Shown: positions 28,202 to 35,562 of the stretch, one piece after another
How positions within the stretch are numbered: the first letter of the stretch is position 1
Layout of the letters: every line of letters starts with the position of its first letter
From: Rossellomorea marisflavi
GTDB lineage: Bacteria > Bacillota > Bacilli > Bacillales > Bacillaceae_B
Reading direction: 5' to 3'
NCBI GenBank assembly: GCA_003667865.1
Contig: CP033051.1
Location: 755,501 to 819,500, forward strand
DNA length: 64,000 bases
Position numbers and translations under genes: made by a program
The notes under the pieces: model-generated
What the model saw: the letters and a program-made list of their open reading frames with translations, nothing else
The model's database searches: none
Told to the model about the DNA's origin: nothing

Positions 28202-28900
28202 TTATTGTGTACCGTAGTAATAGTAATAATTGGAATTCTTCATTTCTCTTCTATTTAGGACAACGCCTAGCAGTTTTGCTTGAGCAGATTCTAGTAATTC
28301 CTTCGCTTTCTCGGCTTTGTCGATTTCTGTTGTACCTGAGCTGACTACGAGAACGGTTCCGTCACATTTGTTCGCTAGGATCTGTCCGTCCGTTACTGCC
28401 AATACTGGTGGTGTGTCGAATAGCACGAGGTCATACTGAGACGTTGCTGCTGCTAGAAACTCACTCATTGAATTAGAGCCTAGTAGCTCTGCTGGATTTG
28501 GTGGGATTGGTCCACACGATAGTAAGTCCAAATTTTCGACATCAGATTTTTGCGTGGCAGCTTCTAGTGTTGTTTGTTTTGATAATACACTTGTAAGGCC
28601 AAGAATGTTGTTTAAGCTGAATGTGTAGTGAATCGTTGGTTTTCTCATATCTGCATCAACTAATAGCACTTTTTTCCCTTGTTGGGCAAAAACGATTGCT
28701 AGGTTTGCTGATGTTGTTGATTTCCCTTCTGATGGACCAGTTGATGTGATCATTAAGGTTTTGATTTCTTTGTCGACAGAAGAGAAGCTGATATTTGTTC
28801 GGAGTGTACGATATTGTTCAGAAACTGGTGACTTTGGTTCTGTTTTTGTGATCAGTCTTCTGACTGTATTAACTAGTTGTTGTTTTCTTCTAAGAGCCAA
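28202..28900 (-). CDS. ywqD: Bacterial tyrosine kinase, CpsD/CapB family
   Basis: 232 residues. Walker A STGPSEGKSTTSANLA, Walker A' VLLVDADMRKP and Walker B LVLFDTPP identify a BY-kinase. A Tyr cluster at the C-terminus (NSNYYYYYGTQ) is the autophosphorylation site. It works with the membrane co-polymerase encoded just upstream to control polysaccharide chain length. The TTG start giving MALRRKQQ was chosen because GAGGTG is 6 nt upstream and family members begin MAL; a GTG three codons earlier is possible. The start overlaps the upstream gene. Confidence 0.93.
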   Translation of the reverse strand: MALRRKQQLVNTVRRLITKTEPKSPVSEQYRTLRTNISFSSVDKEIKTLMITSTGPSEGKSTTSANLAIVFAQQGKKVLLVDADMRKPTIHYTFSLNNILGLTSVLSKQTTLEAATQKSDVENLDLLSCGPIPPNPAELLGSNSMSEFLAAATSQYDLVLFDTPPVLAVTDGQILANKCDGTVLVVSSGTTEIDKAEKAKELLESAQAKLLGVVLNRREMKNSNYYYYYGTQ

Positions 28901-29633
28901 TGGTTTCACCTCTTACCTTTGCTACTTTTTTAGCATATTTCTTTTTGTTTTTTTCATTGTCTTCCATTTTTGCGATTGATCCTAATACAGGTAGTCCAAG
29001 TACTTTTTCAACGTCCTGCTCGGTTTTGATTGTGTTATCTAAGTATTCTAGTAGGAATGCAAGCCCGACACCTGCCATCATTCCAACGACAATTGCGATG
29101 GCAATGTTCAGCATTGGATTTGGCTTAATTGGTGATGGATTTTCTCCAACCTCTGCTTTTGCTAGGATGCTAACATTGTCTACATTCATAATCGTAACGA
29201 TTTCTGTTTGGAATACTTTTGCGACTTCATTGGCAATGTCTGCTGCCAGGTATGGATCTGGATCTTGAACAACAAGATTCACAACTTGTGAGTTGTTTTC
29301 ACTTTGAACGTTAATTTTTGAGTTTAATTGGCCTGCTGTTAGATCAAGATCAAGCTGGTCTACTACCTTATCTAGGATGGCAGGGCTTTTCATGATCACG
29401 TTATATGTATTGATGAGCTGTAGGTTTGTTTGAATCTCTCCTACGTTATAGGTTGGCTGCTCAGATTTCGATTGGTTAACGAGAAGCTGGGTCGATGCTT
29501 GGTAAATCGGTGTTAGATAGTAGAAGCTGACCCCTGCGCTCACGATAGCAGCGATTAGGGTAATGAGGATAATCATTTTGATTCTCTTCAATAGGGTTTC
29601 CATTATTTCCTTTAAGCTAATTGTTTCTTCCAT
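28890..29633 (-). CDS. ywqC: Wzz/CapA-type polysaccharide co-polymerase and kinase activator
   Basis: 247 residues. Two transmembrane segments (MIILITLIAAIVSAGVSFYYL near 20-40 and LNIAIAIVVGMMAGVGLAFLLEYLD near 175-200) flank an extracytoplasmic domain (QASTQLLVNQS, NLVVQDPDP). The C-terminal cytoplasmic tail (KTEQDVEKVLGLPVLGSI) is the part that activates the partner BY-kinase. First gene of the EPS operon. Two AGAAC sites (29743-area and 29655-area, GTTCT on the plus strand) lie upstream and could be SinR-type operators, but they fit only five of seven consensus bases. Confidence 0.92.
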   Translation of the reverse strand: MEETISLKEIMETLLKRIKMIILITLIAAIVSAGVSFYYLTPIYQASTQLLVNQSKSEQPTYNVGEIQTNLQLINTYNVIMKSPAILDKVVDQLDLDLTAGQLNSKINVQSENNSQVVNLVVQDPDPYLAADIANEVAKVFQTEIVTIMNVDNVSILAKAEVGENPSPIKPNPMLNIAIAIVVGMMAGVGLAFLLEYLDNTIKTEQDVEKVLGLPVLGSIAKMEDNEKNKKKYAKKVAKVRGETIGS

Positions 29634-29802
29634 GGTATCCTCCTTAGGTTCTGATCTTCATAGTAGTATAGGATGAGATTCTGTCATTTTTTTCTATATT
29701 ACATGTCTAATTACCGGTTATTTTGTAAATTTTTAGGGTTCTAGTCAATTAAACTATATATTATTGCATTTGAAAAGAGAAAATCCTATTTTGTTTTATA
29801 AA

Positions 29803-29842
29803 AGAGGGACGGACCTCCACATAGTGGAAGGTCCGTCCCTCT
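29803..29842. terminator. REP palindrome acting as a bidirectional terminator
   Basis: AGAGGGACGGACCT, loop region CCACATAGTGGA, AGGTCCGTCCCTCT, with T-tracts beyond both ends. It lies 7 nt after the stop of the SLH hydrolase gene, so it most likely terminates that gene. It is also one of 11 sites of the REP family described under the RAYT transposase. Confidence 0.8.
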
Positions 29843-29849
29843 TACTTTT

Positions 29850-31121
29850 TTATAGTTCTAATGTTCTATATAGGATTAGCGCGATTTGTGCTTTTGTTGC
29901 TGGTTGTGTCGGTTTGAATTGGCCGTGTGTGTTGCCTTTTACGATGCCGTATGATGCTAGTGTATCAATGTATTCTTTTGCCCAGTGGTCTGCTCTTACG
30001 TCAGCAAAGGCTACGTTAACCGCTGGGTTCTTTTTCAGCTGTGTTGCTTTTACAACGATTTTGGCAAGTTGTGCTCTTGTTAATTCGCCTGTTGGGTTAA
30101 AGTACTCTGCTTTTGAGAATACACCAATATTCGTTAAGTGTGCGATCGCTGGATATGCTGGATGTGCTGCAGGTACATCTTTGAATCCTGGATCCTGTAG
30201 CTGTGGAACGGTCGGATCTAGAACATTTGCTAAGAGAAGTGCCGCCTCTGCTCTTGTGATGCTACTTTCCGGATGGAAAAGACCATCCTCTGATACTGGC
30301 AGGACATCTAATGCTGCTAGATTCATAATTTCATTGTATGCATAATGTGTTTCTGGAACGTCCTTGAAGCTAACGGTTTTATCTGCTTTATATGCTTTGA
30401 TGAATTCAGCTGCCATTACTTTGTAGCCTTCTTTGTTCGGGTGAACATCGGTTGGATTTGGCAGATAGTTTTTCGCATCTGTTCCGAAAGCATCGAATAC
30501 AGGAACGAAGTAGGCACCGGCATCTACTGCGGCTGCTTCAATTTGACTGTTGAAGATTTTTGAGAGCTTTACTAGCTCAGGCTTCTGTTGGTCAAGTAAG
30601 TGTGGGAATGCGAAGTAGTATCCCATTACGTATACTTCTGCTTCTGGATTGTATTCGTGAATCTTTGTGATTGTACTTTTTACGTTCGCTTGCATCGTTG
30701 CAAGGATTCCTGGGAGTAGCTTTGGATCAATTGTTGGTCCGTTTTCTGTTTTTTGCAGATTTGATAGAATATCATTTGCTCCTGCTGATATTGTTACAAG
30801 ATTCGTCGTAGGTAGTAATTCCTTTAGTTTGGCATTTTCAAGTGAATCTAGTGTTTGTTTTGATGTGTAGCCTGGAACGGCAAACTCATTTGTGTATGTA
30901 TCTAGAAGCTCTTCTGTTTTGAATTGTGCTGCGATGAAATCAGAATACCCATCATCAATTCCTTTATATGGCGTCATTCCGGCTGCTAATGAATCCCCAA
31001 GTGCTACATAACGGATTTGGTCCGTTTTTGTTGTTTCTTCTGCAGATACTGGAAGGACTACTGCTAGAAACATAAGCAATGTAACGAGTAGTGCTGAACT
31101 TTTGCGTACGAAAGCTTTCAT
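29850..31121 (-). CDS. Secreted SGNH/GDSL hydrolase with three SLH domains
   Basis: 423 residues. Signal peptide (residues 1-27, LLVTLLMFLAVVLPVSA|EE). The SGNH hydrolase domain follows: RYVALGDSLAAG holds the nucleophile Ser, SAGAND the oxyanion Asn, and DVHPNKEGYKVMA the Asp-x-x-His pair. Residues about 243-423 are three SLH repeats (FKDVPETHYAYNEIMNLAAL, FKDVPAAHPAYPAI, FADVRADHWAKEYI) that bind pyruvylated secondary wall polymer. It is an esterase or lipase held on the cell surface. ATG 31121 has AAAGGGG upstream. A c-di-GMP-I riboswitch lies in its leader. Confidence 0.9.
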   Translation of the reverse strand: MKAFVRKSSALLVTLLMFLAVVLPVSAEETTKTDQIRYVALGDSLAAGMTPYKGIDDGYSDFIAAQFKTEELLDTYTNEFAVPGYTSKQTLDSLENAKLKELLPTTNLVTISAGANDILSNLQKTENGPTIDPKLLPGILATMQANVKSTITKIHEYNPEAEVYVMGYYFAFPHLLDQQKPELVKLSKIFNSQIEAAAVDAGAYFVPVFDAFGTDAKNYLPNPTDVHPNKEGYKVMAAEFIKAYKADKTVSFKDVPETHYAYNEIMNLAALDVLPVSEDGLFHPESSITRAEAALLLANVLDPTVPQLQDPGFKDVPAAHPAYPAIAHLTNIGVFSKAEYFNPTGELTRAQLAKIVVKATQLKKNPAVNVAFADVRADHWAKEYIDTLASYGIVKGNTHGQFKPTQPATKAQIALILYRTLEL

Positions 31122-31237
31122 ACGTCGACCCCTTTCTTCATCCATATCGTCATTTCTAGGAATATTTCCCAACTTCTATTTTACTATATTCCATTGTGCA
31201 ATGTTCAGAATTTTATCGACAATTTGCGGATTTTTTT

Positions 31238-31253
31238 GAGGGACGGACCTTTT
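31238..31253. repeat. REP half-site in the SLH hydrolase leader
   Basis: GAGGGACGGACCTTTT, a single arm of the REP palindrome, between the c-di-GMP aptamer and the start codon. On the minus strand AAGGTCCGTCCCTC is followed by seven A. Confidence 0.75.
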
Positions 31254-31295
31254 GGATTTATTGGTTTGAGAAGCTTTGGAGGGTGTTTTGTTGAG

Positions 31296-31395
31296 GTGTC
31301 GTATCGGGCAGCTGGCAGGCATGGTCTTGAGACGTTAGCCCCTATAGCTTTGCGCCACCATTTTTCAATGGGTTAGCCTTTTTCCTACGATCGGT
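31296..31395 (-). promoter_or_regulatory. c-di-GMP-I (GEMM) riboswitch of the SLH hydrolase gene
   Basis: The minus strand reads GGCTAACCCATTGAAAAATG, then GTGGCGCAAAGCTATAGGG, GCTAACG and GCCAGCTGCC. This is the GEMM-I pattern: GGCAAACC-like start, a hairpin with a GAAA-containing loop, GACGCAAAGC, a CUAA receptor side and a closing GCC-GCUGCC. Flanking CGTA and TACG can form P1. The single change from GGCAAACC is A to T. It starts ~175 nt before the SLH hydrolase start codon. It implies that c-di-GMP controls a surface enzyme. Whether it works on transcription or translation cannot be read here. Confidence 0.85.
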
Positions 31396-31408
31396 TTGGG
31401 TTTATGTA

Positions 31409-31534
31409 TTAATTTAAGCGTTTGCGTGGGTTGTTGCGGTATTTCCAGAAGAGTTCACCTTCGCTTGTTCTAAAGAATTTTACCCCTACTAGTTTAAATG
31501 GGGTCCAAATTTCTTTCATGTGATATAGTGGCAT
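31409..31534 (-). CDS. Small basic aromatic protein (41 aa)
   Basis: Begins at ATG 31534 directly behind AAAGGGAGGGG (6 nt), one of the strongest ribosome binding sites in the window. The product MPLYHMKEIWTPFKLVGVKF continues to FFRTSEGELFWKYRNNPRKRLN-like sequence: Trp, Phe, Lys and Arg rich, no signal peptide. It lies between an RRNPP-type regulator gene with its terminator and a c-di-GMP riboswitch, on the same strand as both. Function unknown; a small regulator or nucleic-acid-binding protein is possible. Confidence 0.55.
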   Translation of the reverse strand: MPLYHMKEIWTPFKLVGVKFFRTSEGELFWKYRNNPRKRLN

Positions 31535-31675
31535 GCTTGTCCCCTCCCTTTTGGAATTTCACTTCCATTTTATTGTAGCGACTTTCGTCCTGATTTGTAA
31601 GGTGGATTCGCTCGACAGTTTGCTCAGGGAATTGAGGGGAAATGTTGGTTTTGTGCGGTTTTTGGCGAAAGAAGA

Positions 31676-31721
31676 GGATGCCTGAAAAAGAGCATGTAGC
31701 TTGTCTCTTTTTCAGGCATCC
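31676..31721 (-). terminator. Strong terminator of the RRNPP regulator gene
   Basis: A perfect 17-bp stem (GGATGCCTGAAAAAGAG and its complement) with a 12-base loop, beginning at the stop codon of the regulator. The tract after it on the minus strand is only moderately T-rich, but the A/T-rich lower stem provides a U-run. Confidence 0.8.
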
Positions 31722-32599
31722 TAGTTGGACCATTTTTCTATTTTTTCTTTTATAAAGGCTATATATTTATCATCGTGTTGGAGTTCAAATATAATTAGTG
31801 CTTTTTCTAGATATCGCTTTGCTTGATGAAAGTCTTCTTGAAGCTCATAGTTGTAGCCAATATTGTAATGAAGCTCCCCTAACATATATAAACTATCGTG
31901 CTCCACACACCATTGAATTCCCTTTAAGCAATATCGGCTTGATTCATCTAATTTCTCAAATCGTGTTAACACTCTAGCAATAAGATAAAGCAGCTTTGAT
32001 TTAATCGTAATATCGGTAAGATACGGCATTGATTCTATATTTTCTTGTACCTCTCTATAGCATTTTAAAGCCTCCTCATTACGATGGTTATTAAAATATA
32101 TGGTTCCAATGCTTATTGATATGTTAATCTCTTGTTCTGTCCATACTTTATCCTCATCTTGAGTTAGGTTTAAAGCTTTCTGAAGTGTACCCAATGCTTG
32201 TTGAAATTCCTTTAACACTTCTAGTTGATAAACCCCCTTGTGCCACAATAACAACTGGAGATTCCGCTTATTACTTGTGAACAACGGGTTCTTCTCTTCA
32301 ACCTTCACAATATCGAGCATCTCTTCATATTGAAAGCTTCTTCTAAGAATCTTTAGTTGACGCTCCACTTCTTTCACATAATCAAGTCTTGGCATCAGGC
32401 CAATTTCAAACAAGTAATTGACATCAATTCCTAGTTTACCTGCAATATGATAGAGTACATTTCCATTTGGGAGAACCTGTCCTTTTTCGATTCTACTGAT
32501 TAGTGCTTGGGTACATACTCCCTTCGCAAGGTCTCCTTGAGAGAAGCCATTTTGTTTTCTCATATTTTTGATGGTTTGACCAATTGCCTCTAAGTCCAA
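31721..32599 (-). CDS. RRNPP/PlcR-type transcriptional regulator with TPR domain
   Basis: 292 residues. N-terminal Cro/C1-type HTH (IGQTIKNMRKQNGFSQGDLA, then TQALISRIEKGQVLPNG) and a C-terminal helical TPR array (QQALGTLQKALNL, EALKCYREVQENI, LGELHYNIGYNYELQEDFHQAKRYLEKAL). This is the layout of PlcR, NprR and PrgX regulators, which bind an imported signal peptide in the TPR groove. The TTG at 32599 follows AGGAGGGG. A cognate secreted peptide gene is not obvious nearby. Target genes are unknown. Confidence 0.85.
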   Translation of the reverse strand: MDLEAIGQTIKNMRKQNGFSQGDLAKGVCTQALISRIEKGQVLPNGNVLYHIAGKLGIDVNYLFEIGLMPRLDYVKEVERQLKILRRSFQYEEMLDIVKVEEKNPLFTSNKRNLQLLLWHKGVYQLEVLKEFQQALGTLQKALNLTQDEDKVWTEQEINISISIGTIYFNNHRNEEALKCYREVQENIESMPYLTDITIKSKLLYLIARVLTRFEKLDESSRYCLKGIQWCVEHDSLYMLGELHYNIGYNYELQEDFHQAKRYLEKALIIFELQHDDKYIAFIKEKIEKWSN

Positions 32600-32767
32600 A
32601 AGTGCCCCTCCTGAAAAAATATTAATATTTTTATATTTTATGTAGATTACGTCTAAAATGAGTCTCTACAGCAGCTTTTTCTGGTTCAAGTAGCCCTAGA
32701 GTCGAAATTCACCTTTTTTTCATATATGCTTTAATGGAAAAAGTAGATAGAACATTACCTGTAGACG

Positions 32768-32798
32768 GCACTTCTTTTTAAGAGGTGCTATTTTTTTT
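32768..32798 (+). terminator. Orphan plus-strand terminator
   Basis: Nine-pair stem (GCACTTCTT with AAGAGGTGC), loop TTT, then TATTTTTTTT. It has no plus-strand gene immediately upstream, which suggests a short RNA or peptide transcript from the 32.6-32.77 kb gap. Confidence 0.65.
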
Positions 32799-32887
32799 GG
32801 TATTTAATGGTTCTAACGAACTATACATCAACCTAAATTTACCAACTTTTTTCTATTTTATCATATTGTGCACCCGTTCTGAAATTG

Positions 32888-32913
32888 AAAGGTCCGTCCC
32901 TCTACGGACCTTT
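32888..32913. repeat. REP unit downstream of the 161-aa gene
   Basis: AAGGTCCGT, CCCTCT, ACGGACCTT: a compact version of the REP palindrome with a six-base loop. On the plus strand it is followed by TTTTT, so it may terminate plus-strand transcripts. Confidence 0.75.
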
Positions 32914-32916
32914 TTC

Positions 32917-33402
32917 TTATGTTCGTTTGATTATGGATGGTTTTATATCTTTTCGAAAGAGTAGCTTTTGTACGGAATGAGGGTCTGTTTTCATAATAAG
33001 GTATGACATGATTTTGTCTTCTAGAGACTTGGTTAATTGTATTGTTTTTGTGTGTGAGGGTGTTTTCGTTGGGTCGATGATGAGTTCAGTTGTGTAGTCT
33101 GATGTTTGGACTAGTAGCAGCTCTAGGATGTTTTCTGCTACATCAATATATTTAAAGGAGACCGAATGGTTATAATCTAATGGTAATGAGAACAAGCTTT
33201 GGTAGCCAAACCGGTTATAGATGTACTGAGCCGTTCCATCTTGTACACCCAATAGATGCGTATAACCAGGAGCCGCTGATACTACCACTGCCTCTTTGTC
33301 ATAATACTGACCTTGAAAGATGACCAAATTCTGATTCTCCCTGCGACGTAGCTCTTGATTCTCAACAATATCCTCAAACAACAATACAAATCGATTTTCC
33401 AT
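32917..33402 (-). CDS. Hypothetical protein (161 aa)
   Basis: ATG 33402 follows GAGAGGTG with suitable spacing. A soluble, mixed-composition protein without signal or membrane segments (RFVLLFEDIVENQELRRR at the start, DPHSVQKLLFRKDIKPSI at the end). No domain recognised. It lies between the RAYT gene and an REP unit and follows the RAYT gene on the same strand after a 21-bp gap, so it could be transcribed with it. Confidence 0.55.
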   Translation of the reverse strand: MENRFVLLFEDIVENQELRRRENQNLVIFQGQYYDKEAVVVSAAPGYTHLLGVQDGTAQYIYNRFGYQSLFSLPLDYNHSVSFKYIDVAENILELLLVQTSDYTTELIIDPTKTPSHTKTIQLTKSLEDKIMSYLIMKTDPHSVQKLLFRKDIKPSIIKRT

Positions 33403-33423
33403 GCTTCACCTCTCAAATTGAAT

Positions 33424-33990
33424 TTAGAGGGACGGACCTTTAGTCGTCCCTTTTTTGCGTTTTGACGTTTCAACATATTCTTTGTAATGATGCTCTGGAG
33501 GTTCTGAAAAATATGATAGAGTACGAGATTTTGATAGTAGTGGATGATCTATGTTTTTCACATAGCTCTTGTAACTGCTCCACTCATAGTCCTCAGGCCT
33601 TGTTGTAATTCTTGCTTCTACTGGATTCATATGGATATAGCGGCTTGCCTTAATAAAGTACGAGGGCAGGTCAATTTTGGTTGATCCATACCGACCTTGA
33701 AATACGTGACCAACTAGGTCATATTTCTTATTAAAGTAGATGGCATACCGGGTGTGAAGGACACGAATGATGGATTGAAGTGGGGAGTTGTCCGTTTCTA
33801 TTAATAAGTGAATGTGATTCGACATGAGGCAATATGCGTGTAGCTGAAAAGGGTGCTTCTCTTGTGTTTCTTTGAGGTAGGATAAATACTTTAGATGGTC
33901 CTGGCGTTCTCTGAAAAGGTCTTCCTTGCGGTTTCCTCTTGCTGTGATGTGGAAGGTTGTGTTTGGCTCCCAGTTTCTTGATTTTCTCAT
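33424..33990 (-). CDS. REP-associated tyrosine transposase (RAYT, Y1/TnpA_REP family)
   Basis: 188 residues. The Y1 (IS200-like, HUH) fold is recognisable: FHITARGNRKEDLFRERQDH, then the HUH-type motif CLMSNHIHLLIE, and GHVFQGRYGSTKIDLPSYF with YIHMNPVEARI and WSSYKSY, typical RAYT signatures. RAYTs are single-copy housekeeping relatives of IS200 transposases that act on REP palindromes. Its last five codons (KGPSL and stop) are formed by an REP core (33426-33438), and another REP half-site lies at 34036-34050, 46 nt upstream of the start. So the gene is flanked by REPs on both sides. Confidence 0.92.
   Translation of the reverse strand: MRKSRNWEPNTTFHITARGNRKEDLFRERQDHLKYLSYLKETQEKHPFQLHAYCLMSNHIHLLIETDNSPLQSIIRVLHTRYAIYFNKKYDLVGHVFQGRYGSTKIDLPSYFIKASRYIHMNPVEARITTRPEDYEWSSYKSYVKNIDHPLLSKSRTLSYFSEPPEHHYKEYVETSKRKKGTTKGPSL
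33426..33452. repeat. REP unit overlapping the RAYT 3' end
   Basis: GAGGGACGGACC, then TTTAGT, CGTCCCTTTTTT. The outer AGGGACG and CGTCCCT pair, giving a hairpin with a T-run. It encodes the RAYT C-terminus. Confidence 0.75.
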
Positions 33991-34035
33991 TGCTTCATCC
34001 TTTCTTGTTTTGTGCGGTGGTTGATTTCGGGTGGG

Positions 34036-34050
34036 GAGGTCCGTCCCTCA
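34036..34050. repeat. REP half-site upstream of the RAYT gene
   Basis: GAGGTCCGTCCCTCA, one arm of the REP palindrome. It lies 46 nt before the RAYT start codon. Confidence 0.75.
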
Positions 34051-34056
34051 AAACAG

Positions 34057-34091
34057 AAAAAAGTCGCCGTTCTTTTTGGGGAGGACGGCGA
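34057..34091 (-). terminator. Terminator of the 153-aa gene
   Basis: On the minus strand GTCGCCGT, loop of about 13 bases, ACGGCGAC and TTTTTTC. It lies ~95 nt after the stop of the gene at 34186-34647. Confidence 0.8.
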
Positions 34092-34185
34092 CTATAACCA
34101 AAGTCTAGTTATAGTGTTCCCCATATTTGATTTTTTTAATCTATATTTTTTTGAGTAGATAGAACATTGGGATTTGTATTTGTTT

Positions 34186-34647
34186 TTAGATGTTTGCTGG
34201 TATTCGTTCTTTGATGCAATCTGGAGGTTCTCTGTGTAGGATGAAGGATGCTCTTCTTTGTCCTTGCTTTAGGACAAATGTTGAGAGTACTTGGTGGACG
34301 AGCTCTAGGGGTACCTCCTCATATGAATCTTTGGATTCAATGAAGATGGAGTTGGAGTTACGATCTATTGTCAGTTTCAGCAATCGTTCAGATTCATCTT
34401 CTTTCAGTATGACTTCTGTTATTCCTTCTACCGGATATTCAAGGATTGGCATCGCAGTGTACAGATGCGAATGACGTGGTTTCTTCATACTTTGAAGAGC
34501 TAGAGTAAAGCTCGCCAGACATTGTACCCGAATAGATGTTACCATTTCTTGTCCGTTAAAAATAAGATGAGTTCTTCGTTTTCCATCAGGACCTGTAAGT
34601 CGCTTCTCATGAAGCACCTGATTTATAACGATTGCAGCTTTTTTCAT
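34186..34647 (-). CDS. Hypothetical protein (153 aa)
   Basis: Starts at ATG 34647 behind TAGGAGGG (about 5 nt). Soluble, mixed alpha/beta composition (KKAAIVINQVLHEKRLTGPD at the start, ERLLKLTIDRNSNSIFIESK in the middle). No signal, membrane segment or known motif seen. It has its own terminator and is not clearly linked to its neighbours. No function assigned. Confidence 0.6.
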   Translation of the reverse strand: MKKAAIVINQVLHEKRLTGPDGKRRTHLIFNGQEMVTSIRVQCLASFTLALQSMKKPRHSHLYTAMPILEYPVEGITEVILKEDESERLLKLTIDRNSNSIFIESKDSYEEVPLELVHQVLSTFVLKQGQRRASFILHREPPDCIKERIPANI

Positions 34648-34958
34648 TTTTCCCTCCTATTATTCATTTTTTGACAATATGTGACTATTGGACTAGTCGA
34701 AAGTTATTATACTACCAGAATATTGTAATTTCTATAAATTTTAATGAAATTTGTAACATTTTTACAAAAGGGTAATATTCAGCTTCTGAATTTGTGAGAA
34801 ATGATAATTTTGAGGAGTGAGGTAGACGTTTAGCGTTTCGTTTCTATAGGAAGAAATGTAATGTCGTTGATATGGTCTATACCTTGAGACTACTACCAGC
34901 GAGGCGAAGAAGTCTTACAGTACTGCTCAAAGTAAAAAACAAGCGATCAGGCAGATGC
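34648..34958. other. Intergenic gap upstream of the 153-aa gene
   Basis: About 310 bases, AT-rich. It includes the promoter region of the minus-strand gene at 34647 and, near 34935-34970, the hairpin of the next minus-strand gene. No other element recognised. Confidence 0.35.
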
Positions 34959-34970
34959 CTATAGCGCTTG
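34935..34970 (-). terminator. Terminator at the 3' end of the 52-aa gene
   Basis: On the minus strand CAAGCG, a 19-base loop containing the stop codon, CGCTTG and TTTTTTAC. The gene's last codons lie inside the hairpin, so stop and terminator are fused. Confidence 0.7.
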
Positions 34971-35117
34971 TTCTTTATTTTGTAATCTATATTCGTCTTG
35001 TTGAATTTTTTCTCTTAGCCAGCTTACCATCGTTTTTGCGTCCATATTCATATGATTCGCAACTTTGAATGCCTCTTCCATCAAGGCTAAAAGCTGTTGC
35101 TCTTTTTGGTTTTTCAA
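34959..35117 (-). CDS. Small acidic helical protein (52 aa)
   Basis: The TTG start at 35117 lies 8 nt after AGGAGG. A longer reading from an ATG at 35177 has no ribosome binding site. The product (KNQKEQQLLALMEEAFKVA at the start, MDAKTMVSWLREKIQQDEYR later) is almost entirely helical, Gln/Glu-rich, without signal or membrane segment. It resembles small anti-repressor or phosphatase regulators in size and composition, but no family is recognised. Confidence 0.5.
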   Translation of the reverse strand: MKNQKEQQLLALMEEAFKVANHMNMDAKTMVSWLREKIQQDEYRLQNKEQAL

Positions 35118-35562
35118 AATAAAACCTCCTGAAATGTTAAAACCTCTTGCAACATACAACTCTTGCTGCCTATTCATAGCTTGGTCATTTTATAATATTC
35201 AACATTTTATCAGTAATCTACAATATTTGTAAATAGCAAGAATAATAGTCAATTAATTGCAAGCGGTTTCACTAATTATTCATGAGTTTGCTCTTATTTG
35301 GTGGTCAACGAGTTGCAAAAGCTAGCTCTATATAGATTCAAAGGGTTAGTTAGTTGGATGTATACCCAATACATACTACGTCATAAACCTAACATTTGTG
35401 AGGGTTTAATTTTTTTAGAGGGACGGACCTTCTTTGAAGGTCCGTCCCTCTTGAGTAAAAAGTCACGTGTCTCCTTTCTCATTTTCTACAATTTATGGAA
35501 ATGTTTGAGGTTTTTCGATAGAATATGAGTCAGGTAGATTTTGATTTTGGAGGCCAAAGGAT
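35118..35562. other. Intergenic gap with an REP palindrome
   Basis: About 445 bases between divergent genes. The palindrome at 35417-35451 is the only structured element. AT-rich DNA near 35500-35530 probably holds the promoter of the Yip1-like gene. Confidence 0.4.
35417..35451. repeat. Perfect REP palindrome
   Basis: A 16-bp perfect stem (AGAGGGACGGACCTTC with its complement) and a TTT loop, with a T-rich flank on one side. The most symmetrical REP copy in the window. Confidence 0.8.

Larger units (their letters stand above)
32600..32916. other. Promoter gap with an orphan plus-strand terminator
   Basis: About 317 bases. The divergent stretch upstream of the RRNPP gene contains AT-rich promoter-like DNA. 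At 32768-32798 GCACTTCTT, TTT, AAGAGGTGC and then TATTTTTTTT form a typical terminator on the plus strand although no recognised plus-strand gene lies upstream. A REP unit follows at 32888-32913. A 15-codon frame (MEKVDRTLPVDGTSF, 32734-32781) runs into the hairpin but has no ribosome binding site. Confidence 0.5.

Noticed and set aside
31494..31733. 79-codon minus-strand frame between the RRNPP gene and the 41-aa gene
   Set aside because: It runs through the regulator's perfect terminator hairpin and has no ribosome binding site; the 41-aa frame is the better reading.
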